Assembly (NCBI RefSeq): GCF_029323795.1
Contig: NZ_CP119758.1
Coordinates: 2,542,001-2,606,000 of the forward strand
Direction of reading: 5' to 3'
Length of the DNA stretch: 64,000 nt
Source: Zobellia alginiliquefaciens
GTDB taxonomy: Bacteria; Bacteroidota; Bacteroidia; Flavobacteriales; Flavobacteriaceae
Shown here: positions 32,104-40,725 of the stretch, one piece after another
How the letters are laid out: each line of letters opens with the position of its first letter
Numbering within the stretch: position 1 is the first letter of the stretch
Notes under the pieces: generated by a model
The model's input: only the letters and a program-made list of their open reading frames with translations
Told to the model about the DNA's origin: nothing
The model's database searches: none
Program-made: the position numbers and the translations under genes

Positions 32104-34026
32104 CTATTGTTCTGATTGGGAGATTTTCTCTTGATACTTTATTGAGTGTTTGCTCCAATCGTATTCGTTTATTTTGAATTCTTTACCGCTGTAAGGCTTA
32201 GCGTATTCACTTTCCAGAGTTCTTTCTAGCATTCTTTTTTCAAGGTCCTTTCGGGTAATTTCGCCTTTTAAATATTTCTCTATCATCAATGATGCGATAT
32301 GGCCTGCATATCTAGAACCATAATATCCGTTTTGAATGTAAACGGCAATGGCAATCTTAGGATTATCAACGGGAGCAAAAGCAACGAAGACCGAGTTGTC
32401 CGTCAACTGTGTTTTAACACTATCAATTTTAATAAAATTTTCTACAGTACCCGTTTTTCCGGCAATTTCTATTCCAGGTATTTGTATGTGTTTTGCCGTT
32501 CCATGGTGGTATACATCTGCCATTCCTTGAACAACGGGTTCAAAATGCCTTTTGTCTATTGTGGTATGTTTGGGCTCAACAAAATCAGGAATGCTTATTT
32601 CTTTTCCATCAATCTTTTTGAGAACGTGCGGAGTAAAGAAAAAGCCTCTATTGGCAATTGCGGCCGTCATATTAGCTAATTGTATGGGAGTGACGTTTAC
32701 TTCTCCCTGTCCAATAGCATTGGAGTATGTTGTGGTGGCCGACCATCTTTTGTCTCCTTCTCCATACCATTTGTTATATAGTGCGGTACTAGGTACACTA
32801 CCAGGTCTTCCTGTATAAAGGTCAGAACCTAAGTACGAGCCTAATCCAAAACTTCTAACGTGTTTTTCCCAAGCATCCATAGCTGCACTGTTAGATGGGA
32901 ATTGCTCAAATAATTTTTTATACGCACCTACAAAATAGGCATTACAAGATTTGTATATCCCGTTATTCAGTGTTCTAACACCGCCCCCGCAGTGGCATCC
33001 TTTTCTATGTCTTCCTATGAAAAAACCATGGTGACAGGTAAATGTTGTTGAGGGTGTAATAGCACCTTCCTGTAATGCAATTAATGCATTAATGGCTTTG
33101 AAAGGAGATCCCGGACTTTTTTCAAAAGATATAGATCTGTCAAATGTTGGTTTTGAAATGGAATCGTAATGTAGTTTGCTGTAATTGGCAGACCTTTTTC
33201 TTCCCACTAAAAGAGACGGGTCGTAGGTAGGACCCGAAATCATAGATAATATTTCACCGGAAGAAGGTTCAATGGCTACAATTCCTCCCCATTTACCGTG
33301 CATTAGTTTTTCGCCATATTCCTGAAGATGTTTGTCAATGGTAATATTGATTTCAAAACCTTGCTCTGGTAAAGTGTCTAAGGTTCCATTTTTATAAGGT
33401 CCAATATCTCTATTGAAACGGTCTTTTTGGATGTACTGAACGCCTTTTCGTCCTCTTAAAATATCTTCATATACCTTTTCTACACCTGTGCGGCCAGTAA
33501 GTTCACCTTGAACATAATAAGGGTTCTTGGCTAAGTCTCTTTCATTTACCTCGCTAATATACCCTAGTACATTGGCAGCGCTATTGGTATCATAATACCG
33601 AAGCGAACGTTTCTGGATATAAAACCCGCTATAATGGCGCATTTTTTCCTGAAGCTTTGCATAATCCTCTTTAGAAAGTTGAGGTACAAAAACCGAAGGA
33701 AGCCGAGGGGAGTATATGGTTGCTTTTCGTAATTCTTTTTTAAACTTTTCTTTATCGATTTTAAGTAATCCGCAAAGTTCTAATGTGTCTAGTGCACGAA
33801 CTTCACGAGGAATGACCATAACATCATAAGCAGGGTCGTTACCTACTAAAAGTTCTCCGTTTCTGTCATAAATATAACCGCGTTCAGGATAATCATAAAC
33901 CCTTTTAATAGCAGGGTCTTCTAAAACCTGATCAGGGGAAAAGCTGAATATCTGCAGATAGGAAAGTCTGCCGAGAAACGTAATACCAATGATTACGATG
34001 ATGGAGGATAATAACAGCTTTTTCAT
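32104..34026 (-). CDS. mrdA: Penicillin-binding protein 2 (class B transpeptidase)
   Basis: A 640-residue class B PBP that cross-links peptidoglycan in the elongasome. N-terminal transmembrane helix (~4-22), then a PBP dimerisation domain with YPERGYIYDRNGELL. The transpeptidase domain has FEKSPGSPFKAINAL (SxxK nucleophile Ser), KSCNAYF (SxN) and AGKTGTVEN (KTG). The cell-wall partner RodA follows 3 bases later. An odd GCHCGGG-containing loop with three Cys/His-rich residues (CHHGFFIGRHRKGCHCGGG) lies after the SxxK motif. It appears in some Bacteroidetes PBP2s, but I cannot assign a role. Confidence 0.95.
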   Translation of the reverse strand: MKKLLLSSIIVIIGITFLGRLSYLQIFSFSPDQVLEDPAIKRVYDYPERGYIYDRNGELLVGNDPAYDVMVIPREVRALDTLELCGLLKIDKEKFKKELRKATIYSPRLPSVFVPQLSKEDYAKLQEKMRHYSGFYIQKRSLRYYDTNSAANVLGYISEVNERDLAKNPYYVQGELTGRTGVEKVYEDILRGRKGVQYIQKDRFNRDIGPYKNGTLDTLPEQGFEINITIDKHLQEYGEKLMHGKWGGIVAIEPSSGEILSMISGPTYDPSLLVGRKRSANYSKLHYDSISKPTFDRSISFEKSPGSPFKAINALIALQEGAITPSTTFTCHHGFFIGRHRKGCHCGGGVRTLNNGIYKSCNAYFVGAYKKLFEQFPSNSAAMDAWEKHVRSFGLGSYLGSDLYTGRPGSVPSTALYNKWYGEGDKRWSATTTYSNAIGQGEVNVTPIQLANMTAAIANRGFFFTPHVLKKIDGKEISIPDFVEPKHTTIDKRHFEPVVQGMADVYHHGTAKHIQIPGIEIAGKTGTVENFIKIDSVKTQLTDNSVFVAFAPVDNPKIAIAVYIQNGYYGSRYAGHIASLMIEKYLKGEITRKDLEKRMLERTLESEYAKPYSGKEFKINEYDWSKHSIKYQEKISQSEQ

Positions 34027-34072
34027 CTTAGATGAAATTTTTAATTAAAGAAGTTTATAATTTTTCGCTTGT

Positions 34073-34582
34073 TTACTCTTTGCGAACACTAAAAAGTGAA
34101 CCGAATAGTAAGCAAAGAATAAGAGTTGCGGTGCCCGTAGCCAATACTTTCTTCAAAATTAATAGGAAATTAGCCAAACTAAAAATTTCCAGGGTAAAGA
34201 AAACAAAGTGATGTACTATAATTAATAACGCCAAATATGTAATTTGTTGTACCCTAGTGGTGTTACTTAATTTAAAACTTTGAAATTCAAAGTTAACGCC
34301 AAATACAAATCGCATTATGGCAGGTCTCATATAGGCAATTGTAATTGTAGATGCCGCATGTATGGCCATTGTATCGGAGAAAAAATCTATAGCTACCCCA
34401 AGCAAAAATCCTAACCCAATAAAGGCTGCCCTATTTTCTTTAATGGGGTACCAGTATAAAAACAGAATATAAACCATGGGGTTGATGAACCCAAAAAAGT
34501 TTAGTTTATTGAATACCAGTACTTGTACCAGAACCAGCAGTATAAAACGAATAACATTTAAGAAGTAATAGTTACTGACCAT
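34073..34582 (-). CDS. mreD: Rod-shape determining protein MreD
   Basis: A 169-residue membrane protein with five to six helices. It is recognised mainly by place (between mreC and pbp2), size and patterns such as VFNKLNFFGFINPMVYILFL and LGFLLGVAIDFFSDTMAIHA. It links the elongasome in the inner membrane. It overlaps the end of mreC by 11 bases. Confidence 0.88.
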   Translation of the reverse strand: MVSNYYFLNVIRFILLVLVQVLVFNKLNFFGFINPMVYILFLYWYPIKENRAAFIGLGFLLGVAIDFFSDTMAIHAASTITIAYMRPAIMRFVFGVNFEFQSFKLSNTTRVQQITYLALLIIVHHFVFFTLEIFSLANFLLILKKVLATGTATLILCLLFGSLFSVRKE

Positions 34583-35396
34583 TTGTCTCCGTTTGTTTTT
34601 CTAGTTCCAAAATCTCTTCGCGATCATTATTCTTTATGATGTACACGTTTTTGATATTCGTCATATCATTAAATAAAGCTACATCTATATTGTAAAAACT
34701 TTTTGAAGTATTAAGGTCAAACTTTCTAATTGTACCAATAGGAATGTTTTCGGGAAAAATGCTGCTCATGCCACCGGTAACAATAGTATCTCCAATAGTA
34801 AGTGGTACCAATCTTGGGATGTCTACCAATTGCACTACATTGTACTTTTTCATATCCCATACCAAAGATCCAAAGTGGTCTGTGTTTTTGATTTTGGCGT
34901 TTATATTGGATTTATCGTTCAAAATGGATTGCACCGTGGCAAAGTTATTTGAAGTGTTTTCTACAATACCTAGAATACCTTTGCTGGTTATAACGCCCAT
35001 ATCCGGGTGTACGCTGTCTTTTTCACCCTTGTTTATAGTGATGTAATTACGGGGGTCTGCAAAGCTGTTTTTGATAACCTTTCCTATTGAAACGGTATAG
35101 GTTAGTTGAACGGAATCTAATGCGGTACTGTCTATTTGTTCTGGTTTGTTGAACAATAGTTTACGCAAGTATTCATTTTCTTGCATAAGTTTTTCGTTCT
35201 CTTTATCAAGGCCAAAGTAGGTGGAAATATCGTTGGAAGTATCCAAAATATTTCCCGTTAACCAATTGGACGAATTAAAGAAACGCGATTGGTGATACGA
35301 GTGCGATTGAATCGTAAATCCCAAAGAAACAATCATCAAAAAGACATAAAGAAGGAAATTCTTATATCGTATGATAAAGTTGATGATCTGCTGCAT
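34572..35396 (-). CDS. mreC: Rod-shape determining protein MreC
   Basis: A 274-residue periplasmic elongasome scaffold. N-terminal membrane helix (~13-28), a short coiled coil (~65-85, KENEKLMQENEYLRKLL) and two beta-barrel parts with NYITINKGEKDSVHPDMGVI, GILGIVENTSNNFATVQSIL and GDTIVTGGMSSIFPENIPIG. It connects MreB with PBP2 and RodA. The C-terminal tail is Glu/Gln-rich. Same-strand overlap with mreD. Confidence 0.93.
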   Translation of the reverse strand: MQQIINFIIRYKNFLLYVFLMIVSLGFTIQSHSYHQSRFFNSSNWLTGNILDTSNDISTYFGLDKENEKLMQENEYLRKLLFNKPEQIDSTALDSVQLTYTVSIGKVIKNSFADPRNYITINKGEKDSVHPDMGVITSKGILGIVENTSNNFATVQSILNDKSNINAKIKNTDHFGSLVWDMKKYNVVQLVDIPRLVPLTIGDTIVTGGMSSIFPENIPIGTIRKFDLNTSKSFYNIDVALFNDMTNIKNVYIIKNNDREEILELEKQTETNGQ

Positions 35397-35485
35397 TCAC
35401 TATTAGATTTGGTGAAACCTGTGAAGCAATTCCGAATGGAAATAAAAATTAAAACCTTTTGAAATCGCCCCGAAATCTGTAGGTT

Positions 35486-36514
35486 TTATTTGATAAGGAT
35501 ACTCTTGTAGCGCTCTAAGTTTTTAAGTGCTATACCTGTACCCCTTACTACGGCACGTAGTGGGTCTTCTGCAATGTAAACAGGTAAATCCGTCTTTTGT
35601 GATAGCCTTCTGTCCAATCCTCGCAACATAGAACCACCACCTGCTAAATAAATACCGGTATTGTAAATATCAGCTGCCAGTTCCGGTGGAGTTTGTGAAA
35701 GGGTCTCCATTACCGCATCTTCTACACGAAGAATGGACTTGTCCAGTGCCTTGGCAATTTCACGATACGAAATCTGAACTTGTTTTGGCTTACCAGTTAA
35801 TAGATCACGACCTTGCACCGATTTTTCATCTGGCGGTGTCTGTAAATCTTCGGTTGCCGAACCTATTTCAATTTTTATATTCTCTGCGGTTGCTTCTCCA
35901 ACATAAAGGTTGTGTTGCGTACGCATGTAATAAATAATGTCATTGGTGAAAACATCACCTGCAATCTTTACAGATTTGTCACAAACAATACCACCTAAAG
36001 CTATGACCGCAATTTCTGTAGTACCACCTCCTATATCTACGATCATGTTACCTTTTGGCTGCATGATGTCAAGACCAATACCTATGGCTGCTGCCATTGG
36101 CTCATGAATTAGGTAAACTTCTTTACCGTTTACACGTTCTGCAGATTCTTTAACCGCGCGCATTTCTACCTCGGTAATTCCCGAGGGAATGCAGATAACC
36201 ATACGTAATGCTGGTGGAAACCATTTCTTTTTTAAAGCAGGGATGTTTTTAATGAACATATTGATCATCTTTTCAGATGCATCAAAATCTGCAATAACCC
36301 CATCTTTTAGAGGACGGATGGTCTTAATGTTTTCGTGGGTTTTACCCTGCATCATGTTGGCCTCTTTACCAACGGCAATAATCTTGCCTGAAATACGGTC
36401 TCTGGCAACTATAGACGGGCTGTCTACAACTACCTTGTCCATATGAATGATAAGGGTGTTCGCCGTACCTAAATCGATGGCGATTTCCTCTGTCAAGAAA
36501 TCAAAAAATCCCAT
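35486..36514 (-). CDS. mreB: Rod-shape determining actin-like protein MreB
   Basis: A 342-residue bacterial actin that guides side-wall synthesis under the inner membrane. Clear ASKHA motifs: IDLGTANTLI (phosphate 1), NMIVDIGGGTTEIAVIALGG (phosphate 2), IYLAGGGSMLRGLD (adenosine) and the MreB motif PSGITEVEMRAVKESAE. Full length. It is 89 bases before mreC and 67 bases after purH, same strand. Confidence 0.98.
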   Translation of the reverse strand: MGFFDFLTEEIAIDLGTANTLIIHMDKVVVDSPSIVARDRISGKIIAVGKEANMMQGKTHENIKTIRPLKDGVIADFDASEKMINMFIKNIPALKKKWFPPALRMVICIPSGITEVEMRAVKESAERVNGKEVYLIHEPMAAAIGIGLDIMQPKGNMIVDIGGGTTEIAVIALGGIVCDKSVKIAGDVFTNDIIYYMRTQHNLYVGEATAENIKIEIGSATEDLQTPPDEKSVQGRDLLTGKPKQVQISYREIAKALDKSILRVEDAVMETLSQTPPELAADIYNTGIYLAGGGSMLRGLDRRLSQKTDLPVYIAEDPLRAVVRGTGIALKNLERYKSILIK

Positions 36515-36581
36515 TTTTAATCTTGTTTGGTTATGTTACTAGCTTGATAAGGGGTGTGTTTCATCGGTAAAAGTAATGAAA

Positions 36582-38111
36582 TTAATGCTTGAAATGACGA
36601 GTGCCCGTCATTACCATAGAGACATTGTTTTCATTACAATAATCGATACTCAATTGGTCTTTTATAGACCCGCCCGGCTGTATAACGCTAGAAATGCCAC
36701 TTTTATTGGCTATCTCTACACAATCTGGAAAAGGAAAGAACGCATCACTCGCCATTACGGCTCCTTCAAGGTCAAAATTAAATGATTTTGCCTTGTGAAT
36801 CGCTTGGTTTAAAGCGTCTACACGTGAGGTCTGTCCGGTACCGCTAGCACATAATTGTTTATTTTTAGCAAGAACAATAGTATTTGATTTTGTGTGCTTA
36901 CATAGCTTGGAAGCAAAAATTAAATCTTCTAAATCTTGCTCTGATGGTTTGCTGTTTGTTGCATATTGTAAATCTTCCAAAGCATCCGTTCTGTTGTCCT
37001 TATCTTGAACTAAATAACCGTTAAGACAAGTTCTTATTGAAGTTTCCGCTAGGGATACCTCATTTTGTATAAGAATGATCCTGTTCTTCTTACCTTTCAA
37101 AATATCAAGGGCCTCGGCAGAATAGCTAGGAGCTATTACAACTTCACAAAATAAATTGTGAATTTCTTCTGCAGTAGGTTTGTCAATTTCTACGTTACTG
37201 ATTAATATACCACCAAAAGCGGAAACAGGATCTCCTGCCAAAGCGTCTACATAAGCTTGGTGAATGGTTTCACGTTGCGCTAGGCCACAAGCATTGTTGT
37301 GCTTTAAAATTGCAAAAGTAGGTGCATCGTTTTTAAATTCGTTCATGAGGTTAACGGCTGCATCAACATCTAGAAGATTGTTATATGAAAGCTCCTTGCC
37401 ATGTAATTTTTCAAACATAGCATCAAAATCGCCAAAAAAGAATCCTTTTTGGTGCGGGTTTTCACCATAGCGTAATACCTGTCCGTTACCTTCACTTATT
37501 TTAAGTGCAGGCTCTTGTTGTTCTTTGTTGAAGTAGTTGAAAATAGCGGTGTCATAGTGAGATGAAACGTTAAATGCTTTTGATGCAAAACGTTTGCGGT
37601 CTTCCAGGCTAGTGCTACCATTTCCTTCTGAGATAACATTTAAAAAGTCTGAATAATCTTCCATTGAAGAAACACACAGCACATCTTTAAAATTCTTTGC
37701 CGCTGCACGAATAAGTGAAATGCCACCTATGTCAATTTTTTCTATAATATCTTGTTCCGGTGCTCCGCTGGCAACAGTTTTTTCAAAAGGATATAAATCT
37801 ACGATTACGATATCTAATTGAGGAATTTCAAATTCTTCCAACTGAGCAACATCGCTTTCGTTGTCTTGTCTGTTTAAGATTCCACCAAAAACTTTAGGGT
37901 GCAATGTTTTAACTCTTCCTCCTAAAATGGAAGGGTAACTGGTAACATCTTCCACCGGCACAACATCTACACCAAGGTCTTTAATGAATTTCTCGGTACC
38001 TCCCGTAGAATAGATGGTTATGCCGAGTTCTTGAAATTTTTTGATGATAGGTTCCAATCCATCTTTATGGAATACGGAAATCAGTGCAGAAGAAGCTTTT
38101 TTGATACTCAT
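36582..38111 (-). CDS. purH: Bifunctional AICAR transformylase/IMP cyclohydrolase
   Basis: A 509-residue two-domain enzyme for the last two steps of purine synthesis. The N-terminal IMP cyclohydrolase domain (~1-190) has YSTGGTEKFIKDLG, TSYPSILGGRVKTLHPKVFG and DIGGISLIRAAAKN. The C-terminal AICAR transformylase domain (~200-509) has LRYGENPHQKGF, ILKHNNACG and DAFFPFPDCVE. Length is normal. It heads a minus-strand run into the mre genes and has a consensus -7 element upstream. Confidence 0.97.
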   Translation of the reverse strand: MSIKKASSALISVFHKDGLEPIIKKFQELGITIYSTGGTEKFIKDLGVDVVPVEDVTSYPSILGGRVKTLHPKVFGGILNRQDNESDVAQLEEFEIPQLDIVIVDLYPFEKTVASGAPEQDIIEKIDIGGISLIRAAAKNFKDVLCVSSMEDYSDFLNVISEGNGSTSLEDRKRFASKAFNVSSHYDTAIFNYFNKEQQEPALKISEGNGQVLRYGENPHQKGFFFGDFDAMFEKLHGKELSYNNLLDVDAAVNLMNEFKNDAPTFAILKHNNACGLAQRETIHQAYVDALAGDPVSAFGGILISNVEIDKPTAEEIHNLFCEVVIAPSYSAEALDILKGKKNRIILIQNEVSLAETSIRTCLNGYLVQDKDNRTDALEDLQYATNSKPSEQDLEDLIFASKLCKHTKSNTIVLAKNKQLCASGTGQTSRVDALNQAIHKAKSFNFDLEGAVMASDAFFPFPDCVEIANKSGISSVIQPGGSIKDQLSIDYCNENNVSMVMTGTRHFKH

Positions 38112-38147
38112 TTTGATAAGATGTAGTTACTAAGTTAAAAAGACACG

Positions 38148-38155
38148 CAAAAGTA
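38148..38155 (-). promoter_or_regulatory. Candidate -7 element of purH
   Basis: TACTTTTG on the minus strand matches TANNTTTG exactly and predicts a leader of about 30 nt to the ATG. The -33 TTTG is not clear at the expected distance. Confidence 0.42.
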
Positions 38156-38286
38156 CTTTTTTTGAAAGAAAAAATAGCCGAGGTTATCAACAAAACTACT
38201 AAAGTTTTAAACCGTTTTGTGTCAAATAACACGGGGCGGCATCGATAAACGACATTAGAAAATCGGAAAATTCTAATTAAGCTGAA

Positions 38287-38745
38287 TTATAACACGTAAA
38301 TTTTGGCCACTTCAGTGTTTACGAACTCTAAAAAACGTTCGTCTTCTTCAGTAAACGGGTCTGGAGTGTTCGAGTCGATGTCAATCTGACCTATATTTTT
38401 TCCATTAATGAACAAAGGCACCACTATTTCGGCTTTTACGGTAATGCTGCAAGCTATATAGTTGTCCTGAGCCTGTACGTCTGGTACTACAAAATTTTGA
38501 TTGGACACGGCTACCTGTCCACAAATTCCTTTTCCGAATGGTATGATGGTGTGGTCCGTAGGTGCGCCAGCGTAAGGGCCTAATTTTAGTTCTTCCTTGT
38601 TGCCGTTTTTAAAATAGAATCCCACCCAGTCGTAATGTGGCACAGTCTCTTTTAATAATTCGCAAAGCTTTTGAAGACGTTCATCTACGGCTACTTCTGT
38701 GGAATGAAGTATGGCTTTGGTTTGAGTGCTTAATTCGTTGAACAT
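38287..38745 (-). CDS. msrC: GAF-domain free methionine-R-sulfoxide reductase
   Basis: A 152-residue single GAF domain of the fRMsr type: YDWVGFYFKNG (~40-50), FGKGICGQVAVSNQNFVVPDV with the first Cys, NYIACSITVKAEIVVPLF with the second, and GQIDIDSNTPDPFTEED. In fRMsr the Cys after the YIA motif attacks free methionine-R-sulfoxide and the GICG Cys resolves the sulfenate; both are present. With MsrA, MsrB and the divergent MsrA elsewhere in this window, the cell has a full set of methionine repair enzymes. Single-gene unit. Confidence 0.87.
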   Translation of the reverse strand: MFNELSTQTKAILHSTEVAVDERLQKLCELLKETVPHYDWVGFYFKNGNKEELKLGPYAGAPTDHTIIPFGKGICGQVAVSNQNFVVPDVQAQDNYIACSITVKAEIVVPLFINGKNIGQIDIDSNTPDPFTEEDERFLEFVNTEVAKIYVL

Positions 38746-38781
38746 GCTAATTTTTTGTGCAAAAATAAGCTTTTGAAAACA

Positions 38782-38815
38782 AAAAAGGGATGCCGAATTA
38801 ACGACATCCCTTTTT
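38782..38815 (-). terminator. Terminator of the 38833-39930 lipoprotein gene
   Basis: Stem AAAAAGGGATG/CATCCCTTTTT with a 12-base loop. The minus-strand copy ends in a T-run. Lies 18 bases past the lipoprotein stop. Confidence 0.85.
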
Positions 38816-38832
38816 AATATTTTGAAAATGTG

Positions 38833-39930
38833 TTACGGCTGTATTTTTACATCAAATACAATATAATCGTCGTTATTAAAACCAGGATTGATTTCAGTAA
38901 TTTTTATAAGTCCTTTTTTTCCGTAGTTATCTACGATTTCAAGAATATCCCCGACAGCCAATACGCCTGATGTTTGAAAATCGGACTTTACAACAAAATC
39001 TAGTTCGCTAGATAATGTAATACCGTCAAACGTGGTGCTGTTAGTCGTAGAGAGTGAAAAATAAGCTTTGTTAAGCGTTTCGGTGTCGGCGTTTTCTTCA
39101 TTATCTTCAGCTTGTAGGCCTTTTACAGGATAGCCAAAAGAGTCGTCGTAGGTAGCTGCCGAAGCAAAAAAGGCAGAGTTGTTTACGTAGTAATATCCAA
39201 AATCCCAAAATGCTCTATATTCTGCTTGTGCTAATGTGTTTTCTGGGTCATATACTAGGTACTCTTTATCATTTAAAAGGGAATAAAAAGTTTCGCTTGT
39301 GCCATTTACGTCAGGAGCAAATAATTTTACGTCTGTAAAAGAGCGAACCTCGGCTGCTGGGTTGGTTCCGTTACCAACTGTAACAGTAATAGTACCTACA
39401 CCTAAAGCCATTCTTTTGGTAGGGTCTCTAAAATCTCCTTTTCCTGTAGTAGTCCAGAATTGGTAAACAATCTCACCGTTGTCAATATCCGGAACAGGAA
39501 GGTCAAAAGTGAAATCAATAGCTTTCTGAGTGTCTCCATCTAAATCAACGGAACCATCACCTTTAAGAGCCTTCGTTAAATCTTTGCCTTCAATGTTGAA
39601 GTTGTTAAATGGCATTTCGCCGCTGCCAGAAATATTCTGAGTAATGTAAAGTCTCTTTTGGTTTGTTGGAGAGGTGTAGATAATACGCCCCGGTACGCTA
39701 GTGCCAACTTCACCAGATGCTTCTGCAAACAAAACATCGTTTGAGTCATCTTCAGCATTGATTATTAGTGTGGCTACTGTTTCGGTGTCCGTATCATCGG
39801 TGTCGTCCTGGTCGGTGTCAATGGGTGTGTCAAAAACAGAACCTTCGTCACTACTACAGCTAGATACCATAAAGGCTAGAGCAAATACTGCGAATCCTGA
39901 TTTTACTACTGATCTAATATTTTTCTTCAT
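38833..39930 (-). CDS. Surface-exposed lipoprotein of unknown function
   Basis: A 365-residue lipoprotein. The signal ends in AFMVSSC and is followed at once by a Ser/Asp/Glu-rich segment (SSDEGSVFDTP), the type of acidic stretch used for surface export of Bacteroidetes lipoproteins. A striking DTDQDDTDDTDTETVAT linker (~37-55) follows. The rest is beta-rich with FWDFGYYYVNNSAFFASAA in the centre and a C-terminal beta part (GVLAVGDILEIVDNYGKKGL). No domain is recognised. It is monocistronic with its own terminator. Confidence 0.8.
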   Translation of the reverse strand: MKKNIRSVVKSGFAVFALAFMVSSCSSDEGSVFDTPIDTDQDDTDDTDTETVATLIINAEDDSNDVLFAEASGEVGTSVPGRIIYTSPTNQKRLYITQNISGSGEMPFNNFNIEGKDLTKALKGDGSVDLDGDTQKAIDFTFDLPVPDIDNGEIVYQFWTTTGKGDFRDPTKRMALGVGTITVTVGNGTNPAAEVRSFTDVKLFAPDVNGTSETFYSLLNDKEYLVYDPENTLAQAEYRAFWDFGYYYVNNSAFFASAATYDDSFGYPVKGLQAEDNEENADTETLNKAYFSLSTTNSTTFDGITLSSELDFVVKSDFQTSGVLAVGDILEIVDNYGKKGLIKITEINPGFNNDDYIVFDVKIQP

Positions 39931-40106
39931 TGCTAAAATTTTAAGTTCAAAATGGTTAGTGAATCGGATGTACTGTAAGTTTAATCCGTTATGCGTTAAC
40001 TCTAAAACGTGCCAAATAGTATATATTGTTCAAAACAATAATTTTATGATTTATATTTTAATGAAGATGAAACTTTAAACTTTAGTTAAAGGCAGGGGTT
40101 AAAACC

Positions 40107-40134
40107 TTGAGTAATCGTTTATTTCGTAATTTTG
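40107..40134 (+). promoter_or_regulatory. Promoter of the HYC_CC_PP/TonB receptor locus
   Basis: TTG (40107-40109), 17-nt spacer and TAATTTTG (40127-40134). The ATG at 40140 is 5 bases further, so the transcript is probably leaderless or nearly so. Confidence 0.5.
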
Positions 40135-40139
40135 TGTTA

Positions 40140-40553
40140 ATGAAAGAAAAGCTACATCGTTTTTTTGCTTGCCTAATGACCGTGGCACTTTTGTTTTCTA
40201 CTACCTCCTTTAAAGTAGAAAAGCACTATTGTATGGGGCATTTAGTAGATGTTGCATTTTTCTCCGATGCCCAGGATTGTGGTATGGCAATGTCTTTGGA
40301 TGAAAAAATAGATACTACCGTAGGTAAAATGTCTTGCTGTAATAGCGAGGTGATCGCTATGGAAGGGCAGAATGATGTTAAACCTTCTTTTAATGACTTT
40401 GACCTGCATCAACAGATGGTTTTGGTCGCATTTGTTTATTCTTTTAAAGGTCTCTTTGAGCCTGTAGAAGCTAAAGACGTACCACAGGTACATTACAATC
40501 CTCCTAAAATTATAAAGAATATCCAGTTGCTGGATGCTGTCTTTTTAATCTGA
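40140..40553 (+). CDS. HYC_CC_PP family secreted protein
   Basis: A 137-residue exported protein with signal peptide (LHRFFACLMTVALLFSTTSF) and the three marks that name its family: HYC (VEKHYCMGHLVD, ~29-40), CC (MSCCNSEVIA, ~62-71) and PP (HYNPPKII, near the end). The Cys/His/Met content suggests metal, probably copper, binding. That is inference, helped by its place 172 bases before a TonB receptor with a CC motif and an HMA protein. I start at ATG 40140; an upstream TTG at 40107 overlaps the promoter. Confidence 0.85.
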   Translation: MKEKLHRFFACLMTVALLFSTTSFKVEKHYCMGHLVDVAFFSDAQDCGMAMSLDEKIDTTVGKMSCCNSEVIAMEGQNDVKPSFNDFDLHQQMVLVAFVYSFKGLFEPVEAKDVPQVHYNPPKIIKNIQLLDAVFLI

Positions 40554-40725
40554 TTTTCTTCAATTTTTACGGTTTACCATTACGCAGGTTCTGATTGATA
40601 AAATCGTGCCGGTTTAACTGGTAATGTGGCTCTATTCATAACTATCACTTCTCTTTTCCATTGATTTTTAATGAATGGCTGGGCGCAAACAAATGAATTG
40701 AAACTAGAAAATCATAATTAAATTG

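Noticed and set aside
40554-40725. Riboswitch before the TonB receptor
   Set aside because: Searched by eye for cobalamin-type or other conserved cores; only weak partial complementarity is present.
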